From Peristeroidobacter agariperforans (lineage in GTDB: Bacteria > Pseudomonadota > Gammaproteobacteria > Steroidobacterales > Steroidobacteraceae): a DNA stretch of 64,000 bases. The stretch is from assembly GCF_004138335.1 (NCBI RefSeq), contig NZ_RYFW01000006.1, forward strand, positions 242,136 to 306,135. Direction: 5' to 3'. Shown piece after piece: positions 35,730 to 45,674 of this stretch. A program made the translations under genes and the position numbers. The notes beneath the pieces were generated by a model, which saw nothing but the letters and a program-made list of their open reading frames with translations, was not told where the DNA came from and searched no databases. Each line of letters begins with the position of its first letter. The first letter of the stretch is position 1.

Positions 35730-36833
35730 ATGCGACAACCATCGATCAACTGCCGGACGACTGCGGGCTTGCGCGTCGTCGCTATCGGCGCGCTGGCCGC
35801 GCTGCCCGCGAGCAACCTGCTCGCCGCCGAGGTGGATTTGCCACCCGTGTCGGTCGGCGCCGGCGTGCGCTCGAGCTTCACATACTCCGATCCGGACTTC
35901 GGCGATGAAGTCAGCGATTTCGAACTGAATAGCGCGCGCATCTACATCAGCGGCAAAGTGACCGAGAACATCAGCTTGATGTTCAACACCGACTACAACG
36001 CCGGCGGCGCGACGCCGGAATCCGTGCGCGTCATCGACGCCGTCGCGCAGTTCTCGTTCTCCGACGAATTCAACATCTGGGCCGGCCGTTTCCTGCCGCC
36101 GAGCGACCGCGCCAATCTCTATGGCCCCTACTACGCAAATCACTGGGGCGTGTATCGCGACGGCGTCCAGGACGGCTATCCGTTCGAGACCGAAGGCCGC
36201 AACGACGGCGTGATGTATTGGGGCCAGTTCGGCATCGCGAAAGTTTCCGCGGGCGCCTTCGACGTACAAGGCCTCACCAAGGGCAGCTCGGATGTGCTGT
36301 ACGCGGGCCGCGTACAGCTGGATTTCTGGGATCCGGAGAGCGGTTATTACCTGAACAGCACCTACTACGGCGAGAAGGATCTGCTGGCGGTCGGCATCGC
36401 GGCTCAAACAGCCGCAGGCGACAACGCCTACTCCGTCGACTTCCTGCTGGAGAAGAAGCTCGCCAACAGCGGCGTCGTGACGATCGAAGCGGAGTACGCC
36501 AAGTATGACGGCCTCGGCGGTTATCCCTCGCCGGCGTCCGGCATCAACGGCCCCATCCCGTACGACTCGAGCGATGGCTACTACCTGCTCGGCGCCTATG
36601 TTTTTCCGCAAACCATCGGCATCGGCAAGTTCCAGGTGCTCGCCAAGTACGGCGAGGCCACCTACGACTACGGCTTCGCAGAGCTCGATCAAACCACGAC
36701 CGAGTTGAACCTGACTTACCTGATCAAGGACTTCAACGCGCGCGTCACGCTGTTCTACATCGACTCCAGCTTCGACCCCAACATCGGCGCCGACCTCGAG
36801 CAAATGGGCGTCGGCCTGCAGGTTCAGATCTAG
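35730..36833 (+). CDS. outer-membrane porin of the urea uptake operon
   Basis: 367 residues from ATG 35730 with AGGGAACC upstream; the frame opens earlier but without a signal. Signal peptide 1 to about 32 (ending LLAAE). The mature protein is a run of amphipathic strands with porin features: SDFELNSARIYISGKVTENI and FNIWAGRFLPPSDRANLYGP, ending MGVGLQVQI. It resembles phosphate-selective porin O/P-type 16-strand barrels. It sits 29 bases upstream of urtA on the same strand and so probably admits urea or other small nitrogen compounds through the outer membrane. Confidence 0.85.
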   Translation: MRQPSINCRTTAGLRVVAIGALAALPASNLLAAEVDLPPVSVGAGVRSSFTYSDPDFGDEVSDFELNSARIYISGKVTENISLMFNTDYNAGGATPESVRVIDAVAQFSFSDEFNIWAGRFLPPSDRANLYGPYYANHWGVYRDGVQDGYPFETEGRNDGVMYWGQFGIAKVSAGAFDVQGLTKGSSDVLYAGRVQLDFWDPESGYYLNSTYYGEKDLLAVGIAAQTAAGDNAYSVDFLLEKKLANSGVVTIEAEYAKYDGLGGYPSPASGINGPIPYDSSDGYYLLGAYVFPQTIGIGKFQVLAKYGEATYDYGFAELDQTTTELNLTYLIKDFNARVTLFYIDSSFDPNIGADLEQMGVGLQVQI

Positions 36834-36862
36834 TCCCCACTCTTCCTTCGGAGCAATCATTC

Positions 36863-38152
36863 ATGCGTAAAACAAAACCGGGCGGACTGAAGCAACTTGC
36901 GGCCGCCATCGCACTCATGTCGGCCATGGCAGCGCAAGCCGCCGACACCATCAAGGTCGGCGTGTTGCACTCGCTGTCGGGCACGATGGCGATCTCGGAA
37001 ACGACGCTCAAGGACACCGTGCTCATGCTCATCGACGAGCAGAACAAGAAAGGCGGCGTCATGGGCAAGAAGCTCGAAGCCGTGGTCGTCGATCCCGCCT
37101 CCAACTGGCCCTTGTTCGCCGAGAAGGCCGAGCAACTGCTGGTCAAGGACAAAGTGTCGGTCGTGTTCGGCTGCTGGACCTCAGTCTCGCGCAAGTCCGT
37201 GCTGCCCGTGTTCGAGAAGAACAACGGCTTGTTGTTCTATCCGGTGCAGTACGAGGGCGAGGAATCCTCGAAGAACGTGTTCTACACCGGCGCGGCGCCC
37301 AACCAGCAGGCGATTCCAGCCGTCGATTACCTGATGAACGAAGTAGGCGTGAAGCGCTGGGTGCTGGCGGGCACCGACTACGTCTATCCGCGCACTACCA
37401 ACAAGATCCTCGAAGCGTACTTGAAGGCCAAGGGCGTCAAGGACGAGGACATCATGATCAACTACACGCCCTTCGGGCATTCCAATTGGCAGCGCATCGT
37501 CGCTGACATCAAGAAATTCGGCTCAGCGGGGAAAAAGACCGGCGTCGTCTCCACCATCAACGGCGACGCCAACGTGCCGTTCTACAAGGAGCTCGGCAAT
37601 CAAAAGATCTCGGCCGAGGACATTCCGGTGGTCGCTTTCTCGGTCGGGGAAGAAGAGCTCTCGGGCATCGACACCAAGCCGCTGGTCGGCCATCTCGCGG
37701 CCTGGAACTATTTCATGAGCGTCGATACGCCGGCGAATGCCGAGTTCATCAAGAAGTGGCGCGCCTTCATCAAGAACAACAAGCGCGTCACCAACGACCC
37801 GATGGAAGCGCACGTGATCGGCTTCAACATGTGGGTCAAGGCGGTGGAGAAAGCCAAGAGCACCGAGGTGAGCAAGGTGATCGACGCCATGGTCGGCATC
37901 GAAGTGCCGAACTTGAGCGGCGGCACCGCCAAGATGCTGCCGAATCATCACCTGACCAAGCCCGTGCTGATCGGCGAAGTGCGCGCCGACGGTCAGTTCG
38001 ACACTGTGTGGCAGACCGATGGCCTGGTGCCGGGCGACGCATGGTCCGACTACCTGCCGGGCAGCAAGGACATCGAAGCCGACTGGGTGAAACTCAAGTG
38101 CGGCAACTACAACACCAAGACCTTGAAGTGTTCCGGACAGAACTACGAATGA
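36863..38152 (+). CDS. urtA: urea ABC transporter, substrate-binding protein UrtA
   Basis: 429 residues. Signal peptide 1-26 (ALMSAMAAQAAD). The mature protein matches the type I periplasmic binding family for branched amino acids and urea: DTIKVGVLHSLSGTMAISET at its start, FGCWTSVSRKSVLPVFEKNN, LLFYPVQYEGEESSKNVFYT and AVDYLMNEVGVKRWVLAGTD. The wording FGCWTSVSRKSVLPV and YPVQYEG is specific for UrtA. It binds urea or short amides and delivers them to UrtBC. First gene of the ABC transporter set. Confidence 0.96.
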   Translation: MRKTKPGGLKQLAAAIALMSAMAAQAADTIKVGVLHSLSGTMAISETTLKDTVLMLIDEQNKKGGVMGKKLEAVVVDPASNWPLFAEKAEQLLVKDKVSVVFGCWTSVSRKSVLPVFEKNNGLLFYPVQYEGEESSKNVFYTGAAPNQQAIPAVDYLMNEVGVKRWVLAGTDYVYPRTTNKILEAYLKAKGVKDEDIMINYTPFGHSNWQRIVADIKKFGSAGKKTGVVSTINGDANVPFYKELGNQKISAEDIPVVAFSVGEEELSGIDTKPLVGHLAAWNYFMSVDTPANAEFIKKWRAFIKNNKRVTNDPMEAHVIGFNMWVKAVEKAKSTEVSKVIDAMVGIEVPNLSGGTAKMLPNHHLTKPVLIGEVRADGQFDTVWQTDGLVPGDAWSDYLPGSKDIEADWVKLKCGNYNTKTLKCSGQNYE

Positions 38153-38162
38153 TGGGTCAGCG

Positions 38163-39854
38163 GTGACAAATCTCAGTTGCACGTTGTACGCGGTCCCGGG
38201 CGCAAGTCCGGGACCGCCGTTCCTTGCCCGCCGCGCACTGTGGTGGCTCGCGTTCGCCCTGATGCTCGGGATGCTCGTGCGCCCCGCTGCCGCCGCGGAG
38301 TCGACTGCATTCGAGCAGGCGCTCGGCAACCTCGCAACCACCAACTTCAAACAAAAGGAACGTGCCGTCGGCGAGTTGCTCGACGCTCGCCATGCCAACA
38401 CGCGCACCGTGTTGAACGCGTTGCTGGAAGGCAATCTCTACTATCGAAAAGACGACAAGCGCGTGTTCATCGGTGCTGCGCAGGATACGAGCCTGCGACT
38501 GCAAGATCCGTTGACGATGTCAGACGCAGGGATCGCCGACGCATCGGACTGCACCAAGATCACGACCAACAACCAGTTGCGTAAAGCACTGAAGAGCGCG
38601 CTGGCCAGCTTCGACCTTGCCGATCCCGATGCGGACGTGCGATTGGCCGCTGTGAATGAGCTGCTGCGTTCCCTGGATGCGGACCGCGTTTCCATCCTGC
38701 GCGCGCGGCAAAGCTCCGAAAACAACGATGCGGTCCGCACGGCCATCCAAACCGGCCTGGCAATCGCGGATCTGGACAGCGCCGATGCCGATGTTCGGCT
38801 GGCCGCTGTCGACCAACTCGAAGGCAGCCTGAATCCGGAGGCATTCAACCGGCTCAGCGCCAGTGTTGCCCGGGCCGACGACGGCAGTTACGCCGAGCCG
38901 GACGAAAACGTGCGCAATGCGGCGCGCGCCGCGCTCAACGCGATCAATAACTGGCGCAGCTTCTATAGCACGCTGGAAACCTTGTTTTTCGGCCTCAGCC
39001 TGGGCTCGGTGTTGGTGCTGGCCGCGATCGGGCTCGCCATCACCTTCGGCGTCATGGGCGTGATCAACATGGCGCACGGCGAGCTGATGATGCTCGGCGC
39101 TTACACCACTTACGTCATCCAGCTGCTCATGCCGCAACACATTGGCGCCTCGGTACTGGTCGCGATTCCGGTGGCTTTCGCGGTTGCGGGCGGCGTCGGT
39201 GTCCTGATCGAACGTGGCGTCATGCGGTTCCTGTACGGTCGGCCGCTGGAAACATTGCTGGCCACCTTCGGTGTCAGCCTGGTGTTGCAACAGATCGTGC
39301 GCGACATCTTCTCCGCCAACAATCGCCCGGTGGAAACCCCGGCGTGGATGGCCGGTTCGCTGCAGGTCAACGAAGCGTTCTCGATTACTTACAACCGACT
39401 CTACGTCGTGCTGTTCATGCTGATCGTGTTCGCGATCCTGCAACTGGTGCTGAAGAAGACTTCGCTCGGCTTGAAGGTGCGGGCAGTGGCGCAAAACCGC
39501 GCGATGGCGAAGTCCATGGGCGTGCGCACCGAATGGGTCGACGCACTCACCTTCGGACTGGGCTCGGGGATCGCAGGCGTCGCCGGCGTGGCATTGAGCC
39601 AGCTCACCAACGTCGGACCCAATCTCGGTCAGAGCTACATCATCGATTCGTTCATGGTCGTCGTGTTCGGCGGCGTCGGCAATCTGTGGGGCACACTGAT
39701 TGGCGGTATGTCACTGGGCGTCGTGAACCAGGCGCTCGAACCGTACGCGGGCGCCGTCCTGGCGAAGATCCTCGTGCTCATCGCGCTGATCCTGTTCATC
39801 CAGCGACGCCCGCGTGGCCTGTTTCCGCAGAAAGGCCGTGCCGCCGAGAGTTGA
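38163..39854 (+). CDS. urtB: urea ABC transporter permease UrtB, with long N-terminal HEAT-like domain
   Basis: 563 residues from GTG 38163, 10 bases after urtA. A signal or anchor segment (about 24-46) is followed by some 220 periplasmic residues with helical repeats, DPDADVRLAAVNELLRSLDA and SADADVRLAAVDQLEGSLNP, typical of UrtB's extra region. The LivH-type permease follows (about 265-560): GVMGVINMAHGELMMLGAYT, LYGRPLETLLATFGVSLVLQ and VVVFGGVGNLWGTLIGG. UrtB and UrtC form the membrane channel. The start codon is uncertain; ATG 38262 would leave a shorter leader. Confidence 0.93.
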   Translation: MTNLSCTLYAVPGASPGPPFLARRALWWLAFALMLGMLVRPAAAAESTAFEQALGNLATTNFKQKERAVGELLDARHANTRTVLNALLEGNLYYRKDDKRVFIGAAQDTSLRLQDPLTMSDAGIADASDCTKITTNNQLRKALKSALASFDLADPDADVRLAAVNELLRSLDADRVSILRARQSSENNDAVRTAIQTGLAIADLDSADADVRLAAVDQLEGSLNPEAFNRLSASVARADDGSYAEPDENVRNAARAALNAINNWRSFYSTLETLFFGLSLGSVLVLAAIGLAITFGVMGVINMAHGELMMLGAYTTYVIQLLMPQHIGASVLVAIPVAFAVAGGVGVLIERGVMRFLYGRPLETLLATFGVSLVLQQIVRDIFSANNRPVETPAWMAGSLQVNEAFSITYNRLYVVLFMLIVFAILQLVLKKTSLGLKVRAVAQNRAMAKSMGVRTEWVDALTFGLGSGIAGVAGVALSQLTNVGPNLGQSYIIDSFMVVVFGGVGNLWGTLIGGMSLGVVNQALEPYAGAVLAKILVLIALILFIQRRPRGLFPQKGRAAES

Positions 39855-39856
39855 CC

Positions 39857-40981
39857 ATGCAGACATCCCATCCCGCCATCCAACTTCTCATCGGCGAGCG
39901 TGGCACGCAAGTGTTTCTAGCGTTGCTGCTCACTGTCGGCGTAGCCGCGCCGATCATGCACCTGGCCTTTCCGGAAGGCTCGGCCCTGCACCTGTCCAGC
40001 TACACGATGACGCTCATGGGCAAGTACATGACCTATGCCCTGCTCGCCATCGCCGTCGACCTGGTCTGGGGCTATTGCGGCATCTTGAGCCTCGGCCATG
40101 CCGCCTTCTTTGCACTCGGCGGCTACGCGATGGGCATGTACTTGATGCGGCAGATCGGCACGCGCGGCGTCTACGGCGATCCCCTGCTGCCCGACTTCAT
40201 GGTGTTCCTGAATTGGAAGGAGCTGCCGTGGTTCTGGCAAGGCTTCGACATGTTCTGGTTCGCCGCGCTCATGGTCATCGTCGTGCCCGGACTGCTGGCG
40301 CTGGCGTTCGGGTGGCTGGCATTTCGCTCGCGCGTCAGCGGGGTGTATCTGTCGATCATCACGCAAGCGCTGACCTACGCGCTGATGCTCGCCTTCTTCC
40401 GCAATGACATGGGCTTCGGCGGCAACAACGGACTGACGGACTTCAAAGACATCCTCGGCGCCAATATCAACGCGTCCGAGACGCGAGTCGCGTTGTTTCT
40501 AACGTCAGCGGCCGCACTCGGGCTCGGCTATCTCGCATGTCGTTACATCACCTTGTCGCGTGCCGGTCGCGTCGTTCAGGCAATTCGCGATGCCGAGAGC
40601 CGGACGCGATTCATCGGCTACCGCGTAGAGTCGTACAAGCTGTGGGTGTTCGCGTTCTCCGCAGTCCTCGCCGGCATTGCCGGCGCGCTGTATGTGCCTC
40701 AGGTCGGCATCATCAATCCCAGCGAATTCCAACCCATCAACTCCATCGAAATCGTCATCTGGGTAGCGGTGGGCGGCCGCGGGACGTTGTATGGCGCAGT
40801 CGCCGGCGCGGTGCTCGTCAACTACGCGAAAACATACTTCACCGCCACCATCCCCGAGCTGTGGCTGTACGCGCTCGGTACGCTGTTCGTGATCGTTACG
40901 TTGTTCCTGCCGAAGGGAGTCGTCGGGCTCGCCGATAAATTCGCCTTGCGCCGCCCCGCAGCTCGAACGGTGACCGCATGA
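39857..40981 (+). CDS. urtC: urea ABC transporter permease UrtC
   Basis: 374 residues from ATG 39857, two bases after the urtB stop; the open frame extends upstream but only through urtB. It is a LivM-type permease with about ten membrane helices: LVWGYCGILSLGHAAFFALG, FRNDMGFGGNNGLTDFKDIL and VVQAIRDAESRTRFIGYRVE, the last being the coupling loop that meets the ATPases. UrtC-specific wording includes YLMRQIG and GGNNGLTDFK. The stop overlaps the urtD start (ATGA). Confidence 0.95.
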   Translation: MQTSHPAIQLLIGERGTQVFLALLLTVGVAAPIMHLAFPEGSALHLSSYTMTLMGKYMTYALLAIAVDLVWGYCGILSLGHAAFFALGGYAMGMYLMRQIGTRGVYGDPLLPDFMVFLNWKELPWFWQGFDMFWFAALMVIVVPGLLALAFGWLAFRSRVSGVYLSIITQALTYALMLAFFRNDMGFGGNNGLTDFKDILGANINASETRVALFLTSAAALGLGYLACRYITLSRAGRVVQAIRDAESRTRFIGYRVESYKLWVFAFSAVLAGIAGALYVPQVGIINPSEFQPINSIEIVIWVAVGGRGTLYGAVAGAVLVNYAKTYFTATIPELWLYALGTLFVIVTLFLPKGVVGLADKFALRRPAARTVTA

Positions 40982-41805
40982 ACGCCAGCACCGCGATTCG
41001 CAATGGTTGGCAAAAGGTCTTCGGCGCGGGGGCGCGGGGCGCTCGTCCGGCGCCAGGCGATACTTCGCACGGCACGATCCTGTATCTCGAAGACATCAGC
41101 GTCAGCTTCGATGGTTTCAAGGCGCTCAATGCGCTCACCTTGTACATCGACGCCGGCGAGCTTCGTTGCATCATCGGGCCGAACGGCGCCGGCAAGACCA
41201 CGATGATGGACGTCATCACCGGCAAGACGCGTCCCGACGCAGGTTCCGCGTGGTTCGGCCAGACCACCGATCTGCTGACATTGAGCGAACCGCAGATCGC
41301 CGAAGCGGGCATCGGCCGGAAATTTCAGAAGCCCACCGTATTCGAGCAGCACACCGTCATGGAGAACCTGGAGCTGGCGGTCGCCGGCCACAAGACCCTC
41401 TGGACCACACTCCGCTCCCCGCTCGACCGCCGGCAACACGAGCGTATCGAAGAGGTGCTCGAAACCATTCGTTTGCAGGATCGCCGCAGCATGCGCGCCG
41501 GCATGCTCTCGCACGGCCAGAAGCAATGGCTGGAGATCGGCATGTTGCTCGCGCAGGAGCCACGATTGCTGCTCGTAGACGAGCCCGTTGCCGGCATGAC
41601 ACCGCAGGAGGTAGAGCGCACCGCCGAGCTTTTGCTATCGCTGGCGGGCAAACACTCCGTCATGGTGGTCGAGCACGACATGGATTTCGTCCGGTCCATC
41701 GCGCACAAAGTCACCGTGCTGCACGAAGGCCACGTGCTGGCGGAAGGCACGATCGATGAAGTCCAGAACGATCCACGCGTCGTGGAAGTGTATCTGGGCG
41801 AGTAA
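40978..41805 (+). CDS. urtD: urea ABC transporter ATP-binding protein UrtD
   Basis: 275 residues. Walker A GPNGAGKTT, an LSHGQKQWLEIGMLLAQEPR signature with Walker B LLLVDEPVAGM, and the switch histidine in VVEHDMDF. It is a LivG-type ATPase; the N-terminus has an extra 35 residues before the nucleotide-binding domain begins at ILYLEDISVSFDGFKALNAL. The signature motif reads LSHGQ instead of LSGGQ, which is usual in UrtD. It overlaps urtC by ATGA and precedes urtE by 12 bases. Confidence 0.95.
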   Translation: MNASTAIRNGWQKVFGAGARGARPAPGDTSHGTILYLEDISVSFDGFKALNALTLYIDAGELRCIIGPNGAGKTTMMDVITGKTRPDAGSAWFGQTTDLLTLSEPQIAEAGIGRKFQKPTVFEQHTVMENLELAVAGHKTLWTTLRSPLDRRQHERIEEVLETIRLQDRRSMRAGMLSHGQKQWLEIGMLLAQEPRLLLVDEPVAGMTPQEVERTAELLLSLAGKHSVMVVEHDMDFVRSIAHKVTVLHEGHVLAEGTIDEVQNDPRVVEVYLGE

Positions 41806-41817
41806 CAGAGACAAACG

Positions 41818-42510
41818 ATGCTGGAAATCCGACAGCTCAATCAGTTCTACGGCGGCAGCCACATTCTCTGGGACGTGGACATGAACATTGCCGCCGGTTC
41901 CTGCACCTGCCTGATGGGGCGCAACGGCATGGGCAAAACCACCCTGCTCCGTTGCATCATGGGCCTGCTGCCTGCGACTGGCGAGCTTTCATACGGCGGC
42001 CAGAACCTCCTTCGACTCGCCGCCGATCGCCGCGCCGGACTCGGCATCGGCTACGTGCCGCAGGGTCGCGAGATCTTTTCGCAACTCACGGTGGAAGAGA
42101 ACCTTCGCATCGGCCTGTCGGCACGCAAGCGCAAAGTCCGTGACATTCCGGAGCAGATCTTCGAGCTGTTTCCAGTGTTGAAGAAAATGTTACGTCGGCG
42201 CGGCGGCGACCTGTCCGGCGGCCAGCAGCAGCAACTCGCCATCGCTCGCGCCTTGGTCCTGGAGCCGCGCCTGCTGATCCTGGATGAGCCGACCGAGGGC
42301 ATTCAACCGAACATCGTTCATGAAATCGGCGATATCATCCTGCGACTCAACCAAGAGGCGAACCTCACCGTGCTGCTGGTCGAACAGAAATTGCCGTTTG
42401 CCCGGCGCGTCGCCAGCGAATTTCGCATCCTCGACAAGGGCCGGGTCGTCGCCGGTGGCAGGATTCCCGAGCTGACCGACGACTTGGTACGCCAGCACCT
42501 CACGGTATGA
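41818..42510 (+). CDS. urtE: urea ABC transporter ATP-binding protein UrtE
   Basis: 230 residues, LivF-type ATPase: LNQFYGGSHILWDVDMNIAA, Walker A GRNGMGKTT, signature LSGGQQQQLAIARALVLEPR, Walker B LLILDEPTEGIQPNIV and switch loop VLLVEQKLPF. The GRNGMGKTT and EGIQPNIV wording is typical of UrtE. With UrtD it powers UrtBC. The stop overlaps the ureD start (ATGA at 42507), joining transporter and urease genes in one operon. Confidence 0.96.
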   Translation: MLEIRQLNQFYGGSHILWDVDMNIAAGSCTCLMGRNGMGKTTLLRCIMGLLPATGELSYGGQNLLRLAADRRAGLGIGYVPQGREIFSQLTVEENLRIGLSARKRKVRDIPEQIFELFPVLKKMLRRRGGDLSGGQQQQLAIARALVLEPRLLILDEPTEGIQPNIVHEIGDIILRLNQEANLTVLLVEQKLPFARRVASEFRILDKGRVVAGGRIPELTDDLVRQHLTV

Positions 42511-43325
42511 GCGCAAGCGGCGAGCAATCGCCAACGTCGGGGTGGCGCGCACGATTGCAGCTGACGTTCGCCCGAGCCGCAGGACGAACGCGCATCGTCG
42601 CGCGACAACATCACGGCCCACTGCTTGTGCAGAGGCCGTTCTATCCCGAGGGCGACGTTTGTCACGCCTACATCGTTCATCCGCCGGGTGGCGTCGTGGG
42701 TGGCGACGAGTTGCAACTGCACGTCGAAACAAGAAACGACGCGCACGCATTGCTGACGACGCCGGCCGCGGCAAAGTTCTATCGCAGCGACGGCCGCACG
42801 GCTCGACAGGAGCAGATTCTGCGTGCCGATGGCACGACGCTCGAGTGGTTACCCCAGGAGAGCATTTTCTATCCCCAGGCCCGAGTGCGCAGTGTGACTC
42901 GCATCGAGCTGGCAGCGCGCGCCAGGTTCATTGGCTGGGAGATCGCCTGTCTTGGCCTGCCGGCTCGCAATCAACCCTTCGATCGCGGCGAGCTGCGACT
43001 GCACCTGGAGCTGTGGGCGGCCGGCGCGCCGCTACTGATCGATCGGCTGCGCATTTCTGGAGGCACTCGCCGGGGCCTCGGCGGCCATGAGTCCATCGGA
43101 ACATTGCTCGCGTATCCTGCGACACGGCGGATGGTCGACGCTGTCCGGAACCTGCAACCGCCGGATGTCGAACTGGGAGTCACGCTGGTAGATAACGTGC
43201 TGGTCTGCAGAGCGCTCGGCGCGCAGGCCGAGCCGATCAAGCGTGCGTTCATCCAAGCCTGGAAAACGTTGCGGCCATCCTTGCTCGATCGCCCGGCCGT
43301 GCCGCCGCGCATCTGGGCAACTTGA
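42507..43325 (+). CDS. ureD: urease accessory protein UreD (UreH)
   Basis: 272 residues. UreD signatures are present: [50 protein letters not shown] and [17 protein letters not shown]. UreD binds the urease apoenzyme as a scaffold and conducts nickel from UreG/UreF to the active site. It overlaps urtE by four bases and precedes ureA by 8 bases. Confidence 0.95.
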   Translation: MSASGEQSPTSGWRARLQLTFARAAGRTRIVARQHHGPLLVQRPFYPEGDVCHAYIVHPPGGVVGGDELQLHVETRNDAHALLTTPAAAKFYRSDGRTARQEQILRADGTTLEWLPQESIFYPQARVRSVTRIELAARARFIGWEIACLGLPARNQPFDRGELRLHLELWAAGAPLLIDRLRISGGTRRGLGGHESIGTLLAYPATRRMVDAVRNLQPPDVELGVTLVDNVLVCRALGAQAEPIKRAFIQAWKTLRPSLLDRPAVPPRIWAT

Positions 43326-43333
43326 GACACGCC

Positions 43334-43636
43334 ATGGAACTGACACCAAGAGAGAAAGACAAACTGCTCATCTTCACCGCCGCGCTGCTCGCCGAGCGCC
43401 GCAAGGCTCGCGGCCTGAAATTGAACTATCCCGAGGCGGTCGCCTTGATCTCCGCCGCGATCATGGAAGGCGCGCGCGACGGCAAGACCGTGGCAGAGCT
43501 GATGAGCTATGGCGCCACCATCCTGACGCGCAACGACGTAATGGATGGCATTGCCGAGATGATCCCCGACGTGCAGGTCGAGGCAACCTTTCCAGACGGC
43601 ACCAAGCTCGTCACCGTACACCAGCCGATCGCCTGA
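43334..43636 (+). CDS. ureA: urease gamma subunit UreA
   Basis: 100 residues from ATG 43334 (an in-frame TTG at 43322 is less likely because the family starts [11 protein letters not shown]). It contains the family stretches [20 protein letters not shown] and [20 protein letters not shown]. It is the smallest of three separate structural subunits, the usual bacterial UreABC arrangement; together they assemble as a trimer of heterotrimers. Confidence 0.97.
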   Translation: MELTPREKDKLLIFTAALLAERRKARGLKLNYPEAVALISAAIMEGARDGKTVAELMSYGATILTRNDVMDGIAEMIPDVQVEATFPDGTKLVTVHQPIA

Positions 43637-43657
43637 CGCAGATCGACGCGAGGACTC

Positions 43658-43963
43658 ATGATACCCGGCGAAGTGTTTCCTGCAGACGGCGAGCTCGAGC
43701 TCAACGTGGGCCGCCCGACGGTCATCATCAAAGTGGCGAACACCGGCGACCGTCCGATCCAGGTCGGCTCGCACTATCACTTCTTCGAAGCCAACACGGC
43801 GCTGCGCTTCGATCGAGCGGCGACGCGAGGCTTTCGCCTGAACATCGCCTCCGGAACGGCGGTCCGCTTCGAGCCCGGCCAGGAGCGCGAGGTGGAGTTA
43901 GTCGCTTACGACGGCGATCGCGTGGTGTATGGATTCAATCAACAGGTGATGGGCAAACTATGA
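43658..43963 (+). CDS. ureB: urease beta subunit UreB
   Basis: 101 residues, the standard length. It starts [20 protein letters not shown] and has [20 protein letters not shown] and [20 protein letters not shown], as in all bacterial UreB proteins. The gene follows ureA by 21 bases with GAGGACTC upstream, and its stop overlaps the ureC start codon (ATGA at 43960). Confidence 0.97.
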   Translation: MIPGEVFPADGELELNVGRPTVIIKVANTGDRPIQVGSHYHFFEANTALRFDRAATRGFRLNIASGTAVRFEPGQEREVELVAYDGDRVVYGFNQQVMGKL

Positions 43964-45663
43964 CTTCCATCAGCCGGACCGCGTATGCCGAGATGTACGG
44001 CCCCACGACCGGCGACCGAGTGCGCCTGGGCGACACCGAGCTGGTCGTCGAGGTCGAGCGCGACCATACGATCTATGGCGAGGAAGTGAAGTTCGGCGGC
44101 GGCAAGGTCATCCGCGACGGCATGGGCCAGGGCCAGCGCAACGCCGCCGACGTTGTCGACACCATCATCACCAATGCGCTGATCGTTGACCACTGGGGCA
44201 TCGTCAAAGCCGACATCGGCATCAAGGACGGACGGATCGTCCGCGTCGGCAAGGGCGGCAATCCCGATGTGCAACCGGGCGTCGACATCGTGATCGGCGC
44301 GGGCACCGAAGTGATCGCCGGCGAAGGGCTCATCGCGACGCCTGGCGCGATCGATTCGCACATTCATTTCATCTGCCCGCAGCAGGTCGAGGAGGCCTTG
44401 ATGTCCGGCATTACGACCATGATCGGCGGCGGCACGGGTCCCGCGACCGGCACGAATGCGACCACTTGCACCTCCGGCCGTTGGTATATCGAGCGCATGT
44501 ATCAGGCCGTGGAAGCGCTGCCAATGAACTTCGGATTGCTCGGCAAGGGCAACGCGAGCCTGCCCCGCCCGCTCGAGGAACAGATCGAAGCGGGCGTCAT
44601 GGGATTGAAGCTGCACGAGGATTGGGGCACGACTCCGGCGGCGATCGATAATTGCCTCGCGGTCGCCGACCGCTACGATGTTCAGGTGGCCATCCATACG
44701 GACACGCTCAACGAGTCCGGCTTCGTAGAGGACACGATCGCCGCATTCAAAGGACGTGCGATACATACATATCACACCGAAGGCGCCGGTGGCGGTCACG
44801 CGCCCGACATCATCAAGGTCTGCGGCGAGGCCAACGTGCTGCCCTCCTCGACCAATCCGACGCGCCCCTACACCGTCAACACCATCGACGAGCACCTCGA
44901 CATGCTGATGGTGTGTCATCACCTCGATCCGGGGATTGCCGAGGACGTCGCGTTCGCCGAATCGCGAATTCGTCGCGAGACCATCGCCGCCGAGGACATC
45001 CTGCACGACTTGGGGGCCTTCTCGATGATCTCCTCCGACTCGCAGGCCATGGGCCGCGTTGGCGAAGTCATCACACGCACCTGGCAGACGGCGCACAAGA
45101 TGAAAGTGCAGCGTGGCTCGCTGGCGCCCGACACGGCGCGCAACGATAACTTTCGCGTGCGTCGCTATCTCGCCAAGTACACGATCAATCCGGCTTTGAC
45201 GCATGGAGTCGCGCACGAAGTGGGATCGATCCAGGCCGGCAAGCTCGCGGACATCGTGCTGTGGCGCCCGGCTTTTTTCGGCGCCAAGCCGGCCATGATC
45301 ATCAAGGGCGGCATGATCGTCGCCGCTCCGATGGGCGACCCGAATGCGTCGATTCCCACGCCGCAGCCCGTCCACTATCGCCCGATGTTTGGCGCGCTCG
45401 GCCGCGCGCGCTCCACCACGTCCGTCAGTTTTGTTTCCAAAGCGGCGCTCGAGAACGGCATGGCCGAGCGGTTGAAGCTCGACAAGCGCCTGGTCGCCGT
45501 GCAAGGAACGCGCACCGTGCGCAAGCGCGATCTGGTGCTGAACGACTATCAGCCGACGATCGACGTGGATTCCCAAACGTACGAAGTGCGCGCCGACGGC
45601 CAGTTGCTCACCTGCGAGCCGGCCAAAGTGCTGCCGCTGGCTCAGCGATATTTTCTTTTCTGA
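43960..45663 (+). CDS. ureC: urease alpha subunit UreC (catalytic)
   Basis: 567 residues, full length. All active-site residues are present: H134 and H136 (DSHIHF), the carbamylated K217 (GLKLHEDWG), H246 (AIHTDTLNE), H272 ([11 protein letters not shown]) and D360 (SSDSQAMGR). The flap region around MVCHHLD (C319, H320, H321) is normal. The two nickel ions bridged by the carbamylated lysine hydrolyse urea to ammonia and carbamate. It is the third structural gene and is coupled to ureB. Confidence 0.98.
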   Translation: MTSISRTAYAEMYGPTTGDRVRLGDTELVVEVERDHTIYGEEVKFGGGKVIRDGMGQGQRNAADVVDTIITNALIVDHWGIVKADIGIKDGRIVRVGKGGNPDVQPGVDIVIGAGTEVIAGEGLIATPGAIDSHIHFICPQQVEEALMSGITTMIGGGTGPATGTNATTCTSGRWYIERMYQAVEALPMNFGLLGKGNASLPRPLEEQIEAGVMGLKLHEDWGTTPAAIDNCLAVADRYDVQVAIHTDTLNESGFVEDTIAAFKGRAIHTYHTEGAGGGHAPDIIKVCGEANVLPSSTNPTRPYTVNTIDEHLDMLMVCHHLDPGIAEDVAFAESRIRRETIAAEDILHDLGAFSMISSDSQAMGRVGEVITRTWQTAHKMKVQRGSLAPDTARNDNFRVRRYLAKYTINPALTHGVAHEVGSIQAGKLADIVLWRPAFFGAKPAMIIKGGMIVAAPMGDPNASIPTPQPVHYRPMFGALGRARSTTSVSFVSKAALENGMAERLKLDKRLVAVQGTRTVRKRDLVLNDYQPTIDVDSQTYEVRADGQLLTCEPAKVLPLAQRYFLF

Positions 45664-45674
45664 AGTTCACCACC

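Noticed and set aside
35259..36860. 533-codon open frame antisense to the porin
   Set aside because: Valine- and aspartate-rich shadow translation; the sense strand has a signal peptide and barrel pattern.
43939..45576. 545-codon open frame antisense to ureC
   Set aside because: Shadow of ureC, whose active-site residues are all intact on the forward strand.
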